This document shows, one piece after another, positions 1 through 3,764 of a stretch of 7,218 bases of DNA. Source of the stretch: Candidatus Krumholzibacteriia bacterium (lineage in GTDB: Bacteria > Krumholzibacteriota > Krumholzibacteriia > Krumholzibacteriales > Krumholzibacteriaceae). Position 1 is the first letter of the stretch; each line of letters opens with the position of its first letter. A model generated the notes under the pieces. It did not search any database, was not told the DNA's origin, and was given only the letters and a program-made list of their open reading frames with translations. The translations under genes and the position numbers were made by a program. The DNA is taken from positions 1 through 7,218 of the forward strand of contig JAQVGR010000074.1 of assembly GCA_028696635.1 (NCBI GenBank), in the 5' to 3' direction.

Positions 1-353
1 CTCCCCGCCGCCGGTGCCTCCCCCGAGAGCGCCTCGAGGTACTCGCCGTGCACGCGCCCGGCCTCGGGGCGCAGGGCGTCGGCGGCGCTGACCACCCGCC
101 AGAGCGACCCCGCCATGGTCTCGTGCAAAATCCCCGGCACGAGCCGGTCGAGCGGGCCGGAGGGACGCAACGGGCGCGGCTCGAGGGGTTCGAGCGGGAC
201 CTCCGGGATTTCCGGAACGCGTGGAACCGCGCGGGGTGTCCGGAGGACCGGGGGACCTGGGATCGACGGCGGATCGGTGCGGAAGACGCCGCGGGCGCGG
301 GCCTTGAGCGCTTCGAGCTCCGCCTTCAGGTCTCTGCGTCCATCTCCGGGCAA
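1..353 (-). CDS. N-terminal part of a proline-rich protein, possibly YprB-like (RNase H-like exonuclease family); runs off the left edge
   Basis: The minus-strand frame is open from 353 to the window edge, giving about 117 residues. The start is TTG: an in-frame TAG lies two codons upstream, and AAGGAG (plus 361-366) sits 7 nt before TTG, an ideal Shine-Dalgarno distance. The protein begins with a charged helix (DLKAELEALKARARG), followed by a proline-rich linker at about residues 28-68 (PEIPEVPLEPLEPRPLRP). A more ordinary globular stretch follows (LDRLVPGILHETMAGSLW, then GRVHGEYLEAL). A short 'LKxxLxxLK' opening, a Pro-rich linker and an 'ETxxG' segment recall the N-termini of YprB-type RNase H-like proteins. 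That resemblance is from memory, and the diagnostic nuclease motifs would lie outside the window. It has its own promoter and diverges from the M23 peptidase gene. I am confident of the gene and unsure of the function. Confidence 0.75.
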   Translation of the reverse strand, partial: MPGDGRRDLKAELEALKARARGVFRTDPPSIPGPPVLRTPRAVPRVPEIPEVPLEPLEPRPLRPSGPLDRLVPGILHETMAGSLWRVVSAADALRPEAGRVHGEYLEALSGEAPAAG

Positions 354-360
354 GATCTAA

Positions 361-366
361 CTCCTT
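361..366 (-). promoter_or_regulatory. Shine-Dalgarno site that fixes the TTG start of the leftmost gene
   Basis: On the minus strand AAGGAG is followed by the 7-nt spacer TTAGATC and then TTG (353-351). The nearby ATG at 376-374 is upstream of the in-frame TAG or out of frame, and the ATG at 343-341 meets a TGA after five codons. TTG is therefore the only sensible start. Confidence 0.75.
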
Positions 367-389
367 GCTCGCTCATGCGGTACGTTGCG

Positions 390-418
390 ATTATACCCCT
401 TCGGGGATTGGTTCACAA
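390..418 (-). promoter_or_regulatory. sigma70-type promoter for the leftmost gene
   Basis: On the minus strand, TTGTGA (418-413) is a -35 box and TATAAT (395-390) is a perfect -10 box, separated by 17 bp. The expected start point is near 383, leaving a leader of about 30 nt that contains the AAGGAG site. The spacer contains a small inverted repeat (CCCC TTC GGGG on the plus strand, 396-406), which could be chance or an operator. Confidence 0.8.
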
Positions 419-441
419 GCGGTCCGTTTCTTGCATTATCA

Positions 442-458
442 AGGGCGGCCCTGTGCAC
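442..458. repeat. short palindromes between the divergent promoters
   Basis: AGGGC-G-GCCCT (442-452) is followed immediately by the palindrome GTGCAC (453-458). They lie just upstream of the rightward -35 box and between the two promoters, a usual place for an operator. Such short palindromes also arise by chance in GC-rich DNA, so this is only a candidate site. Confidence 0.25.
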
Positions 459-465
459 CTTTTTC

Positions 466-494
466 TTGACGCATATCCCTCCGGCGGGTATCGT
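466..494 (+). promoter_or_regulatory. sigma70-type promoter for the M23 peptidase-queH pair
   Basis: TTGACG (466-471) and TATCGT (489-494) are separated by exactly 17 bp. Transcription would start near 501, giving a very short leader of about 14 nt that consists mostly of the AAGGAGG site (505-511). That site is only 3 nt from the ATG at 515, which is closer than usual. Confidence 0.7.
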
Positions 495-514
495 ACCGCG
501 AAACAAGGAGGCCT

Positions 515-1876
515 ATGAGACCGGACTACAGCAGGATAGCGGCCGCGGTTATCGCCGTGGCGATCATCGGGCTGCTCATCGGGCTCGCCGCGAGGCACGG
601 CGCCCCGCCCCCGGGGGGCACGCTCGCCACCGCCGAAATCTCCCCCCCGCCCCCCGCCGATCCGATATCGAGCCCGCCACCCGAACCGACACCCGACGTC
701 ATAGGCGCCGTCAGAAAGAACGAGAGCTTCTACGATATCATGATCGCCGCCGGGGCCACGCCGCTGCAGGTCGCCGAGATAGCCCGCGCGGTGAAGCCAG
801 CGTACGACTTCCGCCGCATCAGGCCCGGCCAGCAGTACGAGATCTACCGCGCCCGGGATGGCGCGATAGAGCGCATCCGCTTCTCCATAGACCAGTCGCG
901 ATACGTCGAAGTGGCCGTCGCGGACTCGGCGATAGCGGCCGAGCGGCGCGAGTACCCCTCGCGGACCGAGCTCCGCGAGGCGTCGGGGATCATCGCCAGC
1001 TCGCTCTACGCCTCGATAAGCTCCCAGGGGATCGCCGAGGAGCTGGGCAACCGGCTCGTCGACATCTTCGCCTGGGACATCGACTTCTTCACCGAAATCC
1101 GCAAGGGCGACTTCTGGCGGGTGATCTACGAGGAGCGCACCGTCCTCGACGGCCCCGCGAGGGACCGCGGCCCGCAGGTCGGCGCGATCGTGGCCGCCGA
1201 GTTCAACACGAGCGGGCGGAGCCGGCTCGCCTTCCGGTTCGAGAACGAGCAGGGGATCCCCGACTACTTCGACGAATCGGGAAAGTCCCTGCGCAAGCAG
1301 CTCCTGCGCGCCCCCCTCGAGTACGCCCGCATCAGCTCGAGTTACAGCAGGAAGCGCTACCATCCGATCCTGCACAAGTACGCCCCGCACCTGGGGATCG
1401 ACTACGCCGCCCCGACGGGGACGCCGGTCATGTCGACCGGCGACGGCACGGTGATAGCCGCCTCGCGCACCGCGGCGAACGGTAACTACGTCAAGATTCG
1501 GCACGCCAACGACTACATCAGCTACTACCTCCACCTGAGCCGCTTCGGCGCGGGGATCAGGGCGGGGACGAAGGTCCGCCAGGGACAGACGATCGGGTAT
1601 GTCGGGGCGACCGGGTATGCCACCGGCCCCCATCTCGATTACCGCGTGAAGAAGGGCGGACGGTTCGTCAACCCCCGCTCCCTCGAGCTCCCGCCGGCGA
1701 AGCCGGTCAGTCCCGAGCGGATGGCGGACTTCATGGCGGTATGCGAGACGATGCAGCTCGCGATGCAGCGCATCCCCGTCCGCGATCCGCACGGCGAGTA
1801 CTATGCCGGCGCGGGGACGGGGCCCGCGGGGATCCCCTCCGAGCCGGGACGCGCCGAGCCGCCGATGCTTCGATGA
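515..1876 (+). CDS. M23 family metallopeptidase, Csd3/MepM-like murein endopeptidase
   Basis: This 453-residue protein is a predicted envelope peptidase that cleaves peptide cross-links in peptidoglycan. It has a membrane anchor or signal at about residues 8-26 and no clear cleavage site. A proline-rich periplasmic linker (30-66) follows, then a LysM/OapA-like domain (about 67-140, with RPGQQYEIY). The Csd3/MepM-type middle domain carries IFAWDIDFF and LRAPLEYARISS. The C-terminal LytM domain starts near 285. Visible zinc-site residues are H292 and D296 (HLGID) and the catalytic-type H340 (YYLHLS). The final motif reads GPHLDYRV: H373 is present, but the expected second zinc His of HxH is D375. 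The domain is otherwise intact, so it may be an active variant or a metal-poor regulator such as the EnvC type. The ATG has AAGGAGG upstream. queH follows after 4 bp, so the two are probably cotranscribed, although their functions are unrelated. Confidence 0.93.
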   Translation: MRPDYSRIAAAVIAVAIIGLLIGLAARHGAPPPGGTLATAEISPPPPADPISSPPPEPTPDVIGAVRKNESFYDIMIAAGATPLQVAEIARAVKPAYDFRRIRPGQQYEIYRARDGAIERIRFSIDQSRYVEVAVADSAIAAERREYPSRTELREASGIIASSLYASISSQGIAEELGNRLVDIFAWDIDFFTEIRKGDFWRVIYEERTVLDGPARDRGPQVGAIVAAEFNTSGRSRLAFRFENEQGIPDYFDESGKSLRKQLLRAPLEYARISSSYSRKRYHPILHKYAPHLGIDYAAPTGTPVMSTGDGTVIAASRTAANGNYVKIRHANDYISYYLHLSRFGAGIRAGTKVRQGQTIGYVGATGYATGPHLDYRVKKGGRFVNPRSLELPPAKPVSPERMADFMAVCETMQLAMQRIPVRDPHGEYYAGAGTGPAGIPSEPGRAEPPMLR

Positions 1877-1880
1877 GCGG

Positions 1881-2459
1881 ATGCCGGCGCGACCCCGCAT
1901 ACTCGTCCACGCCTGCTGCGCCTCGTGCGCCAGCTACGTCCTCGAGCATCTTGCCGGCCGCTTCGATGTGACGGCTCTCTTCTACAACCCGAACATCCAG
2001 CCGGAGAGCGAGTACCGCCTGAGGCTCGGCGAGATGCCGGCGGTCTGCCGTCCGCTCGGGATCGAGCTGATCGAAGGGCATCGGGAGCCCGGAGCCTGGG
2101 AGGCCCTGATCGCCCCGGTGGCGCACCTCCCCGAGGGGGGCGAGCGGTGCCGGGTCTGCTACCGGATGCGGCTCGACGAGACGGCGCGCGCCGCGGCGCG
2201 GCTCGGGATCGCCCTGATCGCGACGACGCTCTCGGTGAGCCCGCACAAGGTCTGGCCGATGATAGTCGAGCAGGGGCGAGCCGCAGCGGCGCGGGCCGGC
2301 GTGGAGTTCCTCGAGGAGGATTTCAAGAAGCGCGGGGGGTTCGGGATAAGCTGCGAGCGCAGCCGGGAGCTGGGGCTGACGCGGCAGGATTACTGCGGGT
2401 GCCTGCCGAGCCTCGAGGAGGCGCGCCGGCGCCGATCATCCCCTCACCAGAAGGGGTAG
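1881..2459 (+). CDS. queH: epoxyqueuosine reductase QueH (DUF208)
   Basis: This 192-residue protein performs the last step of queuosine synthesis, reducing the epoxide of epoxyqueuosine in the tRNA anticodon to queuosine. It is the non-cobalamin alternative to QueG. Family signatures visible are HACCASC (H10, C12, C13, C16), NPNIQPxSEY (36-45), CRVCYRMRL (C90, C93), TTLxVSPH (115-122), EFLxEDF (142-148) and YCGC (C172, C174). These cysteines match those that bind the 4Fe-4S cluster and the extra iron in the family. I chose ATG 1881 because the protein then opens directly into the strand before HACC. The frame extends upstream to 1803, but only inside the M23 gene. The start is 4 bp after the M23 stop, with only a weak GAGCGG before it, which suggests translational coupling. 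Its 3' end overlaps selD by 24 bp on the opposite strand. Confidence 0.93.
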   Translation: MPARPRILVHACCASCASYVLEHLAGRFDVTALFYNPNIQPESEYRLRLGEMPAVCRPLGIELIEGHREPGAWEALIAPVAHLPEGGERCRVCYRMRLDETARAAARLGIALIATTLSVSPHKVWPMIVEQGRAAAARAGVEFLEEDFKKRGGFGISCERSRELGLTRQDYCGCLPSLEEARRRRSSPHQKG

Positions 2460-3482
2460 CACCCCCCGGTCGAGGACCTCGCCGATCACCGCCGCGGCGT
2501 CGACGCCGTCCTCGTGGAGCGAGCGCACCATCTCCCCCGCCTTCTCCGCGGGAAGGGCGATCAGCAACCCCCCCGATGTCTGCGGATCGTAGAGGAGCAT
2601 CTGCTCCTCGCGGCCGAGTGCCCCCTCGATCTCGAGCGACGGCGCGGCGTACTGCCGGTTCGCCTCCCCGCCCCCCGGCAGGAAGCCTCCTGCTGCCAGC
2701 TCGAGCGCCCCGGGCAGAAGCGGCAGGGCGCCGAAGTCTATCGCGAGGGTGACATCCGAGCCCTGCGCCATCTCGAGGGCGTGCCCGGCGAGGCCGAACC
2801 CGGTGACGTCGGTGCAGGCATGGGCGCCCGCCTCCTGCATCCGCCGCGCGGCCGCCGCGTTGAGCGCCGTCATCACCCCGGTGAAGAGCGACTCCCGCTC
2901 CGCGTCGAGGCTTCCCTGCTTGAGGGCCGTCGAGTAGAGGCCCGCGCCGAGCGGCTTTGTCAGCACGAGGGCGTCCCCCGGCCTCGCCCCCGCCGTGCGC
3001 ACAATCCGGTCGGGATGGATCGTGCCGACCACGGAGAGGCCGTAGATCAGCTCGCTCCCCTTGAAGGTATGGCCACCGACTATCACGGCCCCCGCCTCGT
3101 TGACCTTGTCGGCCCCTCCCCGCATCAGTAGCTCGAGCGCCTCTATCGGGAGCTTTCCATGGGGGAACCCGATGATGTTCAGCGCCGAGACCGGCTCGCC
3201 CCCCATCGCGTAGATGTCGCTCAGCGCGTTGGCGGCGGCGACCTGGCCGAAGGTATACGGGTCGTCGACGATTGCGGGGAAGCAGTCGACGGTCAGGATG
3301 ATCGCGAGGTCGGGGGCGAGGCGCAGCACGGCGCTGTCATCGGCCTGGTTCGTTCCCACGAGCAGCGCCGGATGGTTCTGCGGGGGCAGAGAATGAAGGA
3401 CCGGCCACAACTCCGTCGGGCTGAGCTTTGACGCTCAGCCGGCGCACGAAGCCATGGCCGTCAGGCGGTACTTACCGGGCAT
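2436..3482 (-). CDS. selD: selenide, water dikinase (selenophosphate synthetase), selenocysteine-containing: TGA at codon 16 read as Sec
   Basis: SelD makes selenophosphate from selenide and ATP, the selenium donor for tRNA-Sec and for selenouridine in tRNA. Read from ATG 3482, the protein is 348 residues, the usual family length (E. coli about 347). It opens with RLTAMASCAG, an in-frame TGA (3437-3435), then ASKLSP. This aligns with the E. coli segment RLTQYSHGAGCGCKISP, placing the TGA on catalytic Cys17 and K19 on the essential Lys20. Other conserved sites are D48-D49 (ADDSAV), NALSD with D89, GGH (136-138), TDVTGFG with D225, and DPQTSGG near the C-terminus. AAGGA (plus 3488-3492) lies 5 nt before the ATG. 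There are no other stops, and conservation continues on both sides of the TGA, so this is a Sec codon rather than a broken gene. A caller that treats TGA as stop would begin at TTG 3410 and lose the active site. It lies downstream of the ferredoxin gene. Confidence 0.92.
2440..2456. repeat. small inverted repeat in the queH/selD convergent overlap
   Basis: CCCCT (2440-2444) and AGGGG (2452-2456) form a 5-bp stem with a 7-nt loop, lying exactly in the shared 3' ends of queH and selD. There is no T-run on either side, so it is not a classical intrinsic terminator. It could mark the end region of both convergent transcripts. Confidence 0.25.
3399..3417 (-). promoter_or_regulatory. candidate bacterial SECIS apical stem-loop of selD
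   Basis: Counting from the base after UGA, nt 18-22 (GACGG) pair with nt 31-36 (CCGGUC, one bulged G), leaving the 8-nt loop AGUUGUGG. The loop begins 23 nt after the UGA and has a G in its first two bases. Both traits fit my recollection of bacterial SECIS elements, which sit within the coding region just downstream of the UGA. The stem is short, so this is a hand-found candidate only. Confidence 0.4.
3419..3440 (-). repeat. perfect 8-bp hairpin enclosing the selD Sec codon
   Basis: On the minus strand, GGCTGAGC (3440-3433) and GCTCAGCC (3426-3419) are exact reverse complements around the 6-nt loop GTCAAA. The TGA Sec codon (3437-3435) is inside the 5' arm. No T-run follows, and the structure lies within coding sequence, so a terminator is unlikely. 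Its loop is too close to UGA to be a standard SECIS loop. Confidence 0.7.
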
Positions 3483-3488
3483 GGCCGT

Positions 3489-3503
3489 CCTTTTCGCAAA
3501 AGG
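3489..3503 (-). repeat. hairpin covering the selD ribosome-binding site
   Basis: CCTTTT and AAAAGG form a perfect 6-bp stem with a 3-nt loop in the 29-bp gap between the ferredoxin stop and the selD ATG. On the transcript, the 3' arm (AAAAGG) contains most of the AAGGA Shine-Dalgarno sequence of selD. The hairpin could reduce ribosome access or tie selD translation to passage of ribosomes through the ferredoxin gene. Confidence 0.45.
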
Positions 3504-3511
3504 GCCGCGGA

Positions 3512-3682
3512 TCACTCGGCGGAGATCGCCTCGACCGGGCAGACCTCGACGCAGGAGCCGCAGTCGGTGCAGATCTCGGGATCGATGACGTACTTCTCGT
3601 CTCCCTCGCTGATAGCCTCGACCGGGCACTCGGACGCGCAGGCGCCACAGCTGATGCAATCGTCGTTGATCTTGTGAGCCAT
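3512..3682 (-). CDS. small 2[4Fe-4S] ferredoxin, clostridial type
   Basis: This 56-residue soluble electron carrier has two tandem CxxCxxCxxxCP motifs: C9, C12, C15, C19 and C38, C41, C44, C48. Each is followed by VEAIS. The length and the internal two-fold repeat are typical of bacterial 8Fe-8S ferredoxins, which carry low-potential electrons in the cytoplasm. The start is ATG 3682, with GGAGGA on the minus strand (plus 3687-3692) 4 nt upstream. The stop is TGA at 3512. The gene lies 82 bp downstream of the M16 peptidase gene, with a possible promoter in that gap, and 29 bp upstream of selD, so ferredoxin and selD probably share a transcript. A functional link to selenium use or to the Fe-S enzyme QueH next door is possible but not shown. 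It is short enough to be missed by length-filtered gene calling. Confidence 0.95.
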   Translation of the reverse strand: MAHKINDDCISCGACASECPVEAISEGDEKYVIDPEICTDCGSCVEVCPVEAISAE

Positions 3683-3728
3683 CGTTTCCTCCGTCGAATC
3701 CGGGTTCAGGGACAGAAAAATCGTGCCT

Positions 3729-3759
3729 ATTACATAAAAAATTCCCCGGTATCGGTCAA
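3729..3759 (-). promoter_or_regulatory. possible promoter for the ferredoxin-selD pair
   Basis: In the AT-richer 82-bp gap after the M16 stop, TTGACC (3759-3754) is a good -35 box. The -10 is ambiguous: TGTAAT (3734-3729) matches consensus at five of six positions with a long 19-bp spacer, and TATGTA (3736-3731) has a 17-bp spacer but a poorer match. The leader would be about 40 nt. A weak CGGT/ACCG stem followed by a six-T run overlaps it and might terminate some upstream transcripts. Confidence 0.45.
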
Positions 3760-3764
3760 CCGTT

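Noticed and set aside
1803..1880. upstream extension of queH to the ATG at 1803
   Set aside because: It would overlap the end of the M23 gene with an Arg/Pro-rich segment not found in QueH. ATG 1881 gives the normal N-terminus just before the first Cys motif.
413..1900. 495-codon open frame on the minus strand opposite the M23 gene
   Set aside because: Arg/Gly/Asp-rich translation without recognisable motifs, lying antisense to a clear M23 protein. It is a typical shadow frame of GC-rich coding DNA.
2436..3437. selD as a pseudogene or truncated gene because of the internal TGA
   Set aside because: The TGA is exactly at the catalytic Cys/Sec position, conserved sequence continues on both sides, and the remainder has no defects.
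3419..3440. the 8-bp hairpin as an intrinsic terminator
   Set aside because: No T-run on either strand after the stem, and it lies inside coding sequence.
3435..3659. 74-codon minus-strand frame ending at the selD TGA
   Set aside because: Its last 15 codons are the true start of selD, and the upstream part is an out-of-frame reading of the ferredoxin gene. It is an artefact of reading the Sec codon as stop.
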